64,000 nt of DNA, from the NCBI RefSeq assembly GCF_008629675.1, contig NZ_VWOX01000006.1, forward strand, positions 62,001-126,000, read 5' to 3'. The position numbers were made by a program, and so were the translations under genes. Position 1 is the first letter of the stretch; every line of letters begins with the position of its first letter. Of the stretch, positions 47,601 through 55,327 are shown in pieces. Source of the DNA: Roseiconus nitratireducens (GTDB taxonomy: Bacteria > Planctomycetota > Planctomycetia > Pirellulales > Pirellulaceae). Below the pieces are notes generated by a model, which made no database searches, had not been told where the DNA came from, and saw nothing but the letters and a program-made list of their open reading frames with translations.

Positions 47601-47644
47601 TTCTTGATCCGCGTGCCCACTGAACCATCTCTCCTATTCGCACA

Positions 47645-47715
47645 AGCGGGTGAAGGGAATCGAACCCTCGTGTCCAGCTTGGGAAGCTGGTGTTCTACCA
47701 TTGAACTACACCCGC
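47645..47715 (-). tRNA. tRNA-Gly (anticodon CCC)
   Basis: On the minus strand the sequence folds as a standard cloverleaf: acceptor GCGGGTG/CACCCGC with U73, D arm GTTC...GAAC, anticodon stem CCAGC/GCTGG around the loop TTCCCAA (anticodon CCC, reading GGG), and a TTCGATT T-loop within AGGGTTCGATTCCCT. CCA is not encoded. It lies 44 bases beyond, and antisense to, the end of the giant gene. Confidence 0.96.
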
Positions 47716-48006
47716 GACGGGCCCGCCATGCAACAAGCAACGCCATGCGACAAGCAACCCAGTGTACCACGCTAAGGCCTTACGAGCATCCGTTTTGACT
47801 TTCGACCGGCAATGGCAAGCAACGACGCAGCGCCGTTTGATTCCTATCGTCGGCTTTCACTCCGTGAAAGCACCGTTGGCTATCGGCACTGTTCCAAAGC
47901 AGAAGCCGACTGTGCCCATGGCTCTGAACGAAACTGATCGATACGTCAATCCGCATGACGGGTTCACTTGCGTGGGAACCGTCAGACGTCGAGCATACTC
48001 CGTCCT
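47716..48006. other. Intergenic between tRNA-Gly and the PH-domain gene
   Basis: No gene, repeat or RNA is recognisable here. The open frames are short and lack coding character. Confidence 0.4.
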
Positions 48007-48630
48007 TCAAACACTTGATTCGCCGGGCTTTGTCATGCCGGACTGGTCAGATGAAACATTCGCCAGTTCGCGTGACGCATCGATCTCGCACAGCACATCT
48101 CGAACTCGATCGGCATCGACGAGTCCCGTGACACGTAACGGTGGTGCGGTGGAGCGAGCTTGAACCCGAAAGCAGAGTGACTTGAGCAAACAGCGTCGCA
48201 AAAGTGGTCCCTGCAAAGTCGCGTAGCAGGACACATCGCGGAAATGAAACCGTTGGTCCAAGACCACAAAACCGCCGGACACCAGTCGCAGGTAAGGCCC
48301 ATCCACCATCAGACGCAAATTCTTGGCCTTCAATCGAGCCGAAGGTTGGAAGTAAGAGAAATATAGAACGCCGCCGAACGCGGCGCACGCGAGAACGCCA
48401 CCGAGCAGGTAGATCACCAGCCAGCCGAATTGAAACCAGAAGCCAGCGGGGCGGTAGGGAGCCAGATGCGAGTTGAAGAACGCAACCGCGAAACATAACG
48501 CAAATGGCAGCACCAGCCCGAAACAGCCAATTCTCGCTTGGATCAGCAGGTACCGCAGCAATCGCTCTCGGTCGACTTCGAATTCAATTTCCAGCGGGAA
48601 ACGATCTTTGAATGACACCAGCGGCCTCAA
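48007..48630 (-). CDS. Membrane protein with bacterial PH-like (bPH_2/YdbS-type) domain
   Basis: The 207-residue protein has two hydrophobic helices (about 30-52 and 66-92) followed by a beta-rich domain with LRLMVDGPYLRLVSGGFVVL, FHFRDVSCYATLQGPLLRRC, LCFRVQA and TGLVDADRVRDVLCEID. That is the layout of bacterial PH-domain (DUF304/YdbS) proteins: membrane anchor, then a single PH-like fold whose conserved parts include a GLxxxxRVRDxL helix. Function is unknown. The 3-prime end stops about 290 bases from the tRNA; the upstream gap to the VWA gene is about 200 bases. Confidence 0.72.
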   Translation of the reverse strand: MRPLVSFKDRFPLEIEFEVDRERLLRYLLIQARIGCFGLVLPFALCFAVAFFNSHLAPYRPAGFWFQFGWLVIYLLGGVLACAAFGGVLYFSYFQPSARLKAKNLRLMVDGPYLRLVSGGFVVLDQRFHFRDVSCYATLQGPLLRRCLLKSLCFRVQARSTAPPLRVTGLVDADRVRDVLCEIDASRELANVSSDQSGMTKPGESSV

Positions 48631-48832
48631 CAGCGGATTCTTGTCGTGTGATTCACGCAGCCTTGCCCCAAATCATCAGCAGCCCGCTCAACAGGAACGA
48701 TGAGCGGCGTGTAGGTTTTCGATCGTCGCCTTCACTCGATGGCTTCTCGTTGGACATGACCGGTCGCCGGCAGACGGTAAGTCACGCTAAAAAGTAACGT
48801 TTCGAAAGCACGCTGCAAGAAACCCCTTCCCG

Positions 48833-50050
48833 TCAAGAACGCCGAAGCCGGCGACGAGGTCGCTGATTGGATGGCCGGTTGGAATGCTGGGGAACGGAAC
48901 GCAACTTATCAAGCTCAAAGAATTCCAGCACTTCCCGACGATGGTCCTGGCCGAATGCGAGCACCAGGATATCTTCCATCAGCTGTTCCACCTCCGATAG
49001 CACAAAGGCGTGGCCACCTCCGGCTTTTGCGATTTCATAAAACGCTTCCATGGGGTATGGCTGTTTGCAGGTGATCGTGTGGACTCGAGACTTCCCTTTG
49101 CGTCGAAAGGAATCGGCAAGCCGCAGGCACCGCGGAAGGTCGCGATCATGCGGAGGTGCATCGCCGAAGACCAACATCACCTTTTGCGCATCCGTGCGGA
49201 AATCGTTTTCCATCGCGACGTACATGCCTGCCTGCACGGCCTCGGGCCTGTCGCCCCCGCCCGACGCTCGTGTCTCGTCCATGAACCGCTGCAGCAAATC
49301 CACTTCGCTCCCCAGGTCAAGCTTTCGGAACAGAAAGGGGTCGCCACGGTCGCGGTAAGAGACCAGCGAGAATCGCGCGGCAGGTATTTTGTTCAGCACC
49401 GCCCGGCTGATCAAACGGATCTGGTCCTTGACCACATCAATTTCGCCACGCATGCTGCCGGTGCTGTCGAACACAACGACGATCTCGATCCCGTACTTTT
49501 GCGCGTCAAGAAGCCTTCCGGCAAGATCCGGTGAAAGATCCGCCAGACTTGGCGTTTCGGCCGACAGCCGTCTCGACGCTAGGTCCAACGGGGGCCCGAG
49601 GGCGACAGGGGCCGCCGGAGGCAACTCGACCGGAATCAGTGAATCCTTTAGTGGTGGGACGTCAGGCATTTCCAGATCCACCACCACGGACTGCAAAGCG
49701 GATGCCGTCGTTTCTGGCGACTGCTGCACCACCAAAACGATCTCCTCCTCTTTCGTGAACCGTGTGACGAGCAACGCGAGCAAGATCAATCCGATCAGGT
49801 GGGCGATGATACTGATCAGCGCTGCCGGAGCGTCGCGTAGCACCCGTTCCGTGAACGCGTGATCCGAAACATGACCTGTCATCGCTGACCGTGATTCGCG
49901 ATCAGCCGGTGCAGCCGAGTCGAATGATGCCGGGGTAGGGCACACCGGGGGCGCAACGGGGCAACGCGTTTCCGTCGAAGGAACCATCGACCGAATGCGA
50001 CGATCCAAGCGGTCACGCACGATCGCCGACGGTTGCAGATCGATTGGCAT
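48833..50050 (-). CDS. VWA-domain membrane protein
   Basis: This protein of about 405 residues has one transmembrane helix (near residues 77-97 from this start, ALISIIAHLIGLILLALLVT) and a von Willebrand factor A domain with the MIDAS motif DSTGS at about residues 195-199. Other supporting stretches are FSLVSYRDRGD, GGGDRPEAVQAGM and MLVFGDAPPHD. Planctomycetes encode many such VWA proteins with a short cytoplasmic lead, a membrane helix and a Pro-rich linker. They bind divalent metal and protein ligands; the partner is unknown. The ATG at 50050 is one of several possible starts (GTG/TTG-type start further upstream at 50122; ATG at 49882 just before the helix). The C-terminal tail is Arg-rich. 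Confidence 0.82.
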   Translation of the reverse strand: MPIDLQPSAIVRDRLDRRIRSMVPSTETRCPVAPPVCPTPASFDSAAPADRESRSAMTGHVSDHAFTERVLRDAPAALISIIAHLIGLILLALLVTRFTKEEEIVLVVQQSPETTASALQSVVVDLEMPDVPPLKDSLIPVELPPAAPVALGPPLDLASRRLSAETPSLADLSPDLAGRLLDAQKYGIEIVVVFDSTGSMRGEIDVVKDQIRLISRAVLNKIPAARFSLVSYRDRGDPFLFRKLDLGSEVDLLQRFMDETRASGGGDRPEAVQAGMYVAMENDFRTDAQKVMLVFGDAPPHDRDLPRCLRLADSFRRKGKSRVHTITCKQPYPMEAFYEIAKAGGGHAFVLSEVEQLMEDILVLAFGQDHRREVLEFFELDKLRSVPQHSNRPSNQRPRRRLRRS

Positions 50051-50458
50051 GGCCGAACGCGCCCGTGAAACGGTAAGGACAAGATCACACAGCGAACGGC
50101 CCCTCCGGCCCACCGCATCCAATCATTGTGGCCGGGATGCCTACCGGTGGTCAAATCCGCTGCTCCACCAGACAAAGACAACTGAGAATCGCCGATCAAG
50201 CGCGATGGCGGAGAAATCCAGCAAAAGTTTTCCCTGAGGTTTTGGGGTACCCGTGGCATTAGCACGAGGCCCGTTGCAACCCAGGACAATGCTTCGATCG
50301 CTAACCACGCTGCTTTCACGAAGCGAAAGCCGACGATTGATGACGCGATCAGTGCGACCAGACCGTGTCACGTGTTGGCAGCTACATCCAACGACGTAGG
50401 CAAACTTCGGGTAGGCTAAGACACATCCTCCACGGTTCGCCTCCACGCAAAATGCCCC
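50051..50458. other. Divergent intergenic region
   Basis: About 400 bases separate the VWA gene and the sialidase-like gene. The VWA frame remains open to 50122. Promoters for both genes should lie here, but no box or operator is convincing by eye. Confidence 0.4.
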
Positions 50459-52366
50459 ATGTTCACTCGCCACCACTCCGCCGGTTTCATCGTCTTCCTG
50501 TTGACGTTCACGTCCCTCCTTCCCCCGGTCAAATCAGAAGACGACTCGAACGGGAACCTGCAATTCCGCGATGTAACGTGCGAAGGTAACTACGAACGCC
50601 ATTTGCAAGGAATCTGCACGGACCACGACACGGCGATCTACTGGTCATTCACGACGAAGTTGGTGAAGACCGACCGCGAAGGCCACGTGCTCAAGTCGGT
50701 CCCTGTCGCCGATCACCACGGGGATCTCTGTTTCGACGATGGGCGACTGTTTGTTGCCGTGAATCTCGGGCAGTTCAATCATCCAGAAGGGCACGCGGAT
50801 TCCTGGGTCTATTGCTATGACGCCGAAACACTGGAATTGCTTACCAAGCACGAAACCCCCGAAGTGTTTCATGGCGCCGGTGGGATCGGCGTGATGGAGG
50901 ACAGCTTCTACGTCGTCGGCGGACTTCCCGATGATGTCCAGGAAAACTACGTCTATGAGTACGACGCGAATTTCCAGTTCGTCGAAAAACACACGATCGA
51001 CAGCAAGTGGACTCAGCTAGGGATCCAGACAGCAACATTTCACGACGGTGCCTGGTGGTTCGGTTGCTACGGAGCTCCAGCAATCCTGTTGAAGACGGAT
51101 GCCAAATTCAAGCTGCTCGGACGACACGAGTTCAATTGTGCGTTGGGAATCGTCGGAGTGGGCTCCGAGCGTCTGATGTTTGCGAAGGGATCGCGAGACT
51201 CCGCTGGCCGCCACCAGGGGTCTCTCCATTTGGCTCGCCCCGATGCAAACCTTGGATTGGTTGAGATCCAATCGTCGGCGTCATCTGCCCAGCAGCGTCC
51301 ACCGGAGGGCGTTCCACCTGGAGTGGAGAAACCGCTGCGGATCGCACCTCGTCCCGGAAACGGCCGAAACAGTGAGGGTGATTTCATCAAACTGAAAGAT
51401 GGTCGACTGTTGTTGGTGTACACAAAGTTCATCGGCACGGGGGACCATGCCCCCGCCGAACTCGTTGGGCGATACTCTTCCGATGGTGGGAAGACCTGGA
51501 CCCACCAGGATGTGCCGATCATTGGCCGCAGGGATGGTGATGCGAACCTGATGTCTGTCTCGCTGCTGAGGCTGTCCGATGGTCGGATCGCACTCTTCTA
51601 CATTCGGAAATACCGCAGTGCTGAAGGGTCGGCGTACCCGTTCCTGGATGACATTCTCATGCGAACCAGTAGCGATGAAGGTCAAACATGGTCCACGCCG
51701 ACATCTGTCACGGCATCAGAACCGCCGGGCTATCGCGTGCTGAACAATGATCGCGTCATCCAACTTGAAAGCGGTCGATTGGTTGTTCCGCTGGCGGTTC
51801 ACCATCAGGCGGGGTGGCCGAAACACAGAAACTCCGCCGAGATCGTTTGTTACCTGTCCGATGATCAAGGCAAGTCATGGCGAGCAAGCAAGAGCAGGCT
51901 GACATCCGAACAATTGGCCCAGGAACCCGGCGTCGTGGAACTGGCCGGCGGTGGTCTGCTGATGTTCTGTCGCAGCCGAGATTGTCAGCTGACCTCCAGC
52001 TCAAATGATGGTGGCGACACATGGAGCGATTTGAAGCGATCGGAGATCACTCAACCGACGACCTCACCCGCTTCCATTGAGCGGATTCCCGAGACGGATG
52101 ACCTGTTGCTGGTTTGGAACAACGGTGCTGATCCGCTGGCCGCCGAAAAGCCGATTGGTCGTCGCCCGTTTTCGACGGCCATTTCCAAGGACCATGGTGT
52201 CACTTGGCAGCACGCACAACACCTTGGCACCGATCCCCGCGGCTGGTACTGCTACACCGCGATCGAGTTTGTTGACGACCACGTCCTGTTGGCACATTGC
52301 GAGTACCCCGGACTCAACTCGCTCCAAGTCACGCGTGTCCCAATCAGCTGGCTTTATCAGCCGTGA
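50459..52366 (+). CDS. Secreted sialidase-like protein with five Asp-boxes and an N-terminal propeller-like half
   Basis: A signal peptide (residues 1-27, FIVFLLTFTSLLPP) precedes two halves. Residues about 40-260 are beta-rich and propeller-like (HLQGICTDHDTAIYWSFTT, HHGDLCFDDGRLFVAVNLG, VVGGLPDDVQENYVYEY). Residues about 290-635 are a BNR/sialidase propeller with five Asp-boxes: SSDGGKTW (about 340), SSDEGQTW (about 405), SDDQGKSW (about 467), SNDGGDTW (about 515) and SKDHGVTW (about 575). Early residues LRIAPRPGNGRNSEGDFIKL resemble the start of exo-alpha-sialidase-like domains. It may cleave or bind sugar residues outside the cell; neuraminidase activity is not proven. The 3-prime end overlaps the convergent FkbM gene by 10 bases. 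Confidence 0.85.
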   Translation: MFTRHHSAGFIVFLLTFTSLLPPVKSEDDSNGNLQFRDVTCEGNYERHLQGICTDHDTAIYWSFTTKLVKTDREGHVLKSVPVADHHGDLCFDDGRLFVAVNLGQFNHPEGHADSWVYCYDAETLELLTKHETPEVFHGAGGIGVMEDSFYVVGGLPDDVQENYVYEYDANFQFVEKHTIDSKWTQLGIQTATFHDGAWWFGCYGAPAILLKTDAKFKLLGRHEFNCALGIVGVGSERLMFAKGSRDSAGRHQGSLHLARPDANLGLVEIQSSASSAQQRPPEGVPPGVEKPLRIAPRPGNGRNSEGDFIKLKDGRLLLVYTKFIGTGDHAPAELVGRYSSDGGKTWTHQDVPIIGRRDGDANLMSVSLLRLSDGRIALFYIRKYRSAEGSAYPFLDDILMRTSSDEGQTWSTPTSVTASEPPGYRVLNNDRVIQLESGRLVVPLAVHHQAGWPKHRNSAEIVCYLSDDQGKSWRASKSRLTSEQLAQEPGVVELAGGGLLMFCRSRDCQLTSSSNDGGDTWSDLKRSEITQPTTSPASIERIPETDDLLLVWNNGADPLAAEKPIGRRPFSTAISKDHGVTWQHAQHLGTDPRGWYCYTAIEFVDDHVLLAHCEYPGLNSLQVTRVPISWLYQP

Positions 52367-53331
52367 TGCAAAAGGGAAGCAGCCGACGATGCCGTCGGCC
52401 GTAGCGACTCATCGGACATCTTCGCGACGAAATAGTCTATCTCGCTTTGGTAGAACGCAGCGAAGTCTTCATCCTGAATCAGGAGAATGTCAAAGTAGAA
52501 GAAGCTTGATGTCAGCTGATAGAACAACAGATTCCGAAAGGAAGAGAGATCTGACAACTGGTGCTTCCCCATCAGCTGCCCAAAATTGTCGTAGAGCAAG
52601 AATTGCCTATAGCCAGACTCCTCGAACAATCGAAGTGTTTGAAGGCATTGATCTACGTAATCGGTGTTGCCAAAGGAGTCACATTCCAGGAGCACCATGG
52701 GGTGTTGTTTCGAAATCAACTCGGTGGCCCCGTTGATGACTTCAAAATCATGGCCATCGGTGTCAACCTTCAGGACGTCAACGGTTCCCGAAAAAGGGTG
52801 GTCACTCAGAATGGCATCTAACGGCCTGCGACGCATCGTTGCTCCTTCCTGCGATTGACGGATCGATGCCGTGCCGCTCTTCTCGTGGATGGCAAACGTG
52901 CCCTCCTCGCTGTAATCGGAACAGATTTCCGAAACAATCTTGACGTTCTGATTCCAGCCCCAATTCTCAGTTAGGAACGCTTGAAACTTGGGGTTTGGTT
53001 CGATGGCGAGGAAAGCATCCGTCTCGTTCGTGTAAAACGCAGCCAACGTATCGCCGATATTCGCGCCCACATCAACGCAATTGAGACGTCCATGTTTCTG
53101 GTGGACGTAACGGCTGATTCTTTGCGGCAGCCGATCGTAATTTGGGAATTGCCGCAGGTACGCCGGAAGCAAATGAGAAAGCGGCATTTTCAGCTGAACA
53201 TCGTGTATCGGCAGCGAACATGCCGGATCGTTGAAGAGCTTGATCAGAACCTTTCGCGCGAAGCTCCATGCTCGTTTGGTCGTTTGACCGGACGACAGGT
53301 ATCGCTTGTAGACGAACGAGGCAATGTCCAT
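52357..53331 (-). CDS. FkbM-family SAM-dependent methyltransferase
   Basis: The 324-residue protein carries the FkbM pattern: a Rossmann SAM-binding start CVDVGANIGDTLAAF, acidic AFLAIEPNPKFQAFL, GTASIRQSQEG, and the characteristic VDVLKVDTDGHDFEVINGA followed by PMVLLECDS. FkbM proteins methylate hydroxyl groups, often on sugars or lipid-linked glycans. The ATG at 53331 is chosen because AGGGGAG lies five bases upstream; a TTG at 53355 is in frame but less likely. Confidence 0.88.
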   Translation of the reverse strand: MDIASFVYKRYLSSGQTTKRAWSFARKVLIKLFNDPACSLPIHDVQLKMPLSHLLPAYLRQFPNYDRLPQRISRYVHQKHGRLNCVDVGANIGDTLAAFYTNETDAFLAIEPNPKFQAFLTENWGWNQNVKIVSEICSDYSEEGTFAIHEKSGTASIRQSQEGATMRRRPLDAILSDHPFSGTVDVLKVDTDGHDFEVINGATELISKQHPMVLLECDSFGNTDYVDQCLQTLRLFEESGYRQFLLYDNFGQLMGKHQLSDLSSFRNLLFYQLTSSFFYFDILLIQDEDFAAFYQSEIDYFVAKMSDESLRPTASSAASLLHHG

Positions 53332-53664
53332 GCGTTCTCCCCTGGGGATGGTCAATATTCACAACAGCCGGGGCATAGCTAGCGACGCACGGACACGATG
53401 GCGGTAGGTTCGGTGAATGAGCGCGTCCGTGTGCATCCCGTTGGCTCTTCTTTTTAATGAGTACCGAAGCTTTCCGAAAGCTACCCGCGCAGCCGGTCAG
53501 AATCGATTTGCTTTGTCCTACAATTACATCGAATAATCGCGACTCGTTTGCGGTGTCCCTCTGCCCTTTGGTTTTTCGGAACAGGGCGAGGTCAAGGTCT
53601 GACACGATTCAACCTGGACGATCCATTTGCCTCCTGCCTGACCTCCACTTGGAGACCCGTGATC
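53332..53664. other. Intergenic region
   Basis: About 330 bases between the divergent FkbM gene and the small secreted protein. No recognisable RNA or repeat; presumed promoter region for both. Confidence 0.35.
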
Positions 53665-54141
53665 ATGATTCCCTCATTCCGTGGCGGACTTCTGTTGAGT
53701 TTTGTGTTGATGCTGTCGCCAATGCCATTTCAGGCTCCCTGTCCGGCGGCGCCCCCACCGATCAATGTCTTTCAACTGACCGGTGAGTCGGCCGATGAAC
53801 CGATCGAAGCCCGCTTCCGCATCGTCGGCGGCCAAGGGCATCGATGGCTGTTTCGCAGCCGGATGCTGCACCTGGGCGGCTGGGAAGAGCCGTCCGGTGG
53901 CGGCCCAGCGGCGCCCGCCGGCCGATCGGCGGTACTGGCCCTGGATGTCGCCGTCGTGGACCAGAACGTTTCCAACCTGCTGGATCGCTTCCGGGGTGAG
54001 GAGGTCTTGGTTGAGCTCACTAGCCCCGAGCAGGTCAAGTCGCGGACAATACGGTGTCCCCGATTTAACGGCAGATTCAGCCTCTACGACGCGTCGCAAG
54101 AGAGAGCCCGCGCAGTTCTGTTGATCACGGCCCACAAATAG
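53665..54141 (+). CDS. Small putative secreted protein of unknown function
   Basis: The 158-residue product starts with a credible signal peptide (MIPSFRGGLLLSFVLMLSPMP) and shows strong third-position GC up to about 54030, in line with the window. Beyond that the codon pattern weakens (RTIRCPRFNGRFSLYDASQE), suggesting an altered or truncated C-terminus. No family is recognised; DEPIEARFRIVG and SAVLALDVAVVDQNVSNLLDRF are the most ordered parts. GTG at 53659 is an alternative start. The gene is fully antisense to the extended 3-prime part of the minus-strand frame 53674-54477. The codon evidence favours this strand for 53665-54030. Confidence 0.5.
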   Translation: MIPSFRGGLLLSFVLMLSPMPFQAPCPAAPPPINVFQLTGESADEPIEARFRIVGGQGHRWLFRSRMLHLGGWEEPSGGGPAAPAGRSAVLALDVAVVDQNVSNLLDRFRGEEVLVELTSPEQVKSRTIRCPRFNGRFSLYDASQERARAVLLITAHK

Positions 54142-54477
54142 GCTTGTGAGGCGTGACTTCTTACATGACGTCAACTGCTCGTCCGCCAGAGGCCCAACGT
54201 TGACGATCTCGTCCGATTCCCACCGTGGAATTTGAAACATGGCGGAGATTGTGTTGAAGAGCGATTCCTTCTTGGACGGCTTTAGTTTTCCGAGTCGTTC
54301 TGCCGCGTACTCAACCGGGTTGTCATTTGAATCACTTTTTCTTTGCTTCGCAGGACGCTTCTGAGGGTGCTGATCCTCTTCTTCTTTGCGAGCAAGCTGA
54401 ATGAGAGTTTGCGAAAGCCGCAATTTGTCTCGATAGCTGAGCTGTTTGGCCAATTCAAGTAGTTCACGGTATTTCAT
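53674..54477 (-). CDS. Possible fourth gene of the GHKL operon; conserved-looking N-terminal 80 residues
   Basis: Only the N-terminal part looks like a real protein: MKYRELLELAKQLSYRDKLR, a Lys/Gln-rich linker, then NPVEYAAERLGKLKPSKKES and LFNTISAMFQ. That order resembles small bacterial proteins of unknown function with a helix-turn-helix-like C-terminal segment, often found next to restriction or defence genes. After about residue 85 the sequence loses the pattern, and from 54141 downward it is antisense to a secreted-protein gene, so the true stop may have been lost by deletion or frameshift. The ATG at 54477 is 94 bases after the stop of the preceding operon gene; ATG-like starts up to 54549 are possible. 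If real, it is the last gene of the operon. Confidence 0.4.
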   Translation of the reverse strand: MKYRELLELAKQLSYRDKLRLSQTLIQLARKEEEDQHPQKRPAKQRKSDSNDNPVEYAAERLGKLKPSKKESLFNTISAMFQIPRWESDEIVNVGPLADEQLTSCKKSRLTSLFVGRDQQNCAGSLLRRVVEAESAVKSGTPYCPRLDLLGASELNQDLLTPEAIQQVGNVLVHDGDIQGQYRRSAGGRRWAATGRLFPAAQVQHPAAKQPSMPLAADDAEAGFDRFIGRLTGQLKDIDRWGRRRTGSLKWHWRQHQHKTQQKSATE

Positions 54478-54571
54478 GATTGTCGTTGCCCCACTCAACA
54501 CGACTGGCCGCATTTTGATTCTAGATGACAGGAAGATACCGCGGTTCATGCGAACTGACGGTGTTCGGAAT

Positions 54572-55327
54572 TCAAACCACCATCGGCGTCGCTGTCGACA
54601 AACGGTCGAAACGGCTAAACTCCTTCCCGAGAAGCTCGATCAACTGATCTGCTGTTAAACTCAGCAGGTCGTAGGTCTTTTCGAGCTGACGGATTCGCGT
54701 TGGGAAGCGATGCATTAGATCACCAGCCACCATGCGGTTGGGCGTTATCACCCCTTTTCGCGGGCCGTCTTCGGATGTATCCCAGTACAATCGGTCGAGT
54801 ACTTCGAACACACACGGAATGCGTGTTAGGTAAAGTCGTTTCATGACTTCGGTGGTGAATTTATCCAGTCGATGTAGGGAAGTGTCAAGAAACAGCCGGT
54901 TGTGCTTTGGCGTAACAAAACGCACGTACCACGCGATAAACAACAGGTGCCGGTAATAATAAATCGACTGATTGGGCATGTAGACGTACGTGTAGTCGTT
55001 TCGGATCCGTCGGCAACCATCGGCTACGGGGCATACCTGATCAAAGTAGTACAGTGAAAGCCAAGACCAAAGCCCTGCATCTCTCCGTAGCTGTTCAGCT
55101 GAGATTGACCGGAAGCGGTCATGGAAATAGTTGGCAGCATCGCGGCGCGTCCGGAACGTTCGATTTTCAATGTCGATCCCGAATCCGGTTTCTTCGATCA
55201 ATGATCCGTCTTCGAGCAGTTCATCTCGCGTGGGGCCTTCGGCGTTTTCCCGCTGGGATTGCAAGAATTTACAAAACGCTTCGATGCCTGAGCTGTTGAA
55301 TGATTTTAGTTGAGTGGTATTCATCAT
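54572..55327 (-). CDS. DUF6339-like protein, third gene of the GHKL operon
   Basis: The 251-residue protein is mostly helical with WSWLSLYYFDQVCPV and YYRHLLFIAWYVRF near the middle and SLTADQLIELLGKEFSRFD near the end. The WxWLxLYYFDQ segment recalls DUF6339 proteins, which as I remember occur beside GHKL ATPase, Z1 and PD-(D/E)XK genes in restriction-like loci; this is a memory-based resemblance, not a search result. Its start codon overlaps the stop of the upstream gene by 4 bases (TCAT at 55324-55327), showing translational coupling. A second Met follows immediately. No catalytic motif is evident. Confidence 0.7.
   Translation of the reverse strand: MMNTTQLKSFNSSGIEAFCKFLQSQRENAEGPTRDELLEDGSLIEETGFGIDIENRTFRTRRDAANYFHDRFRSISAEQLRRDAGLWSWLSLYYFDQVCPVADGCRRIRNDYTYVYMPNQSIYYYRHLLFIAWYVRFVTPKHNRLFLDTSLHRLDKFTTEVMKRLYLTRIPCVFEVLDRLYWDTSEDGPRKGVITPNRMVAGDLMHRFPTRIRQLEKTYDLLSLTADQLIELLGKEFSRFDRLSTATPMVV

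Noticed and set aside
42942..46442. A long open frame on the minus strand (about 1,166 codons) opposite the giant gene
   Set aside because: It mirrors the RTX and lectin-coding region; its composition (rich in Val, Ile, Asp, Arg with no domain pattern) is that of an antisense shadow of GC-rich codons.
47080..47265. The dockerin as evidence for a cellulosome
   Set aside because: No cohesin or cellulase is present; in planctomycetes dockerins are common on unrelated giant proteins.
54142..54477. The fourth operon gene as a Type II toxin-antitoxin partner
   Set aside because: Only short helical segments are recognisable and no cognate toxin of the usual size lies beside it.
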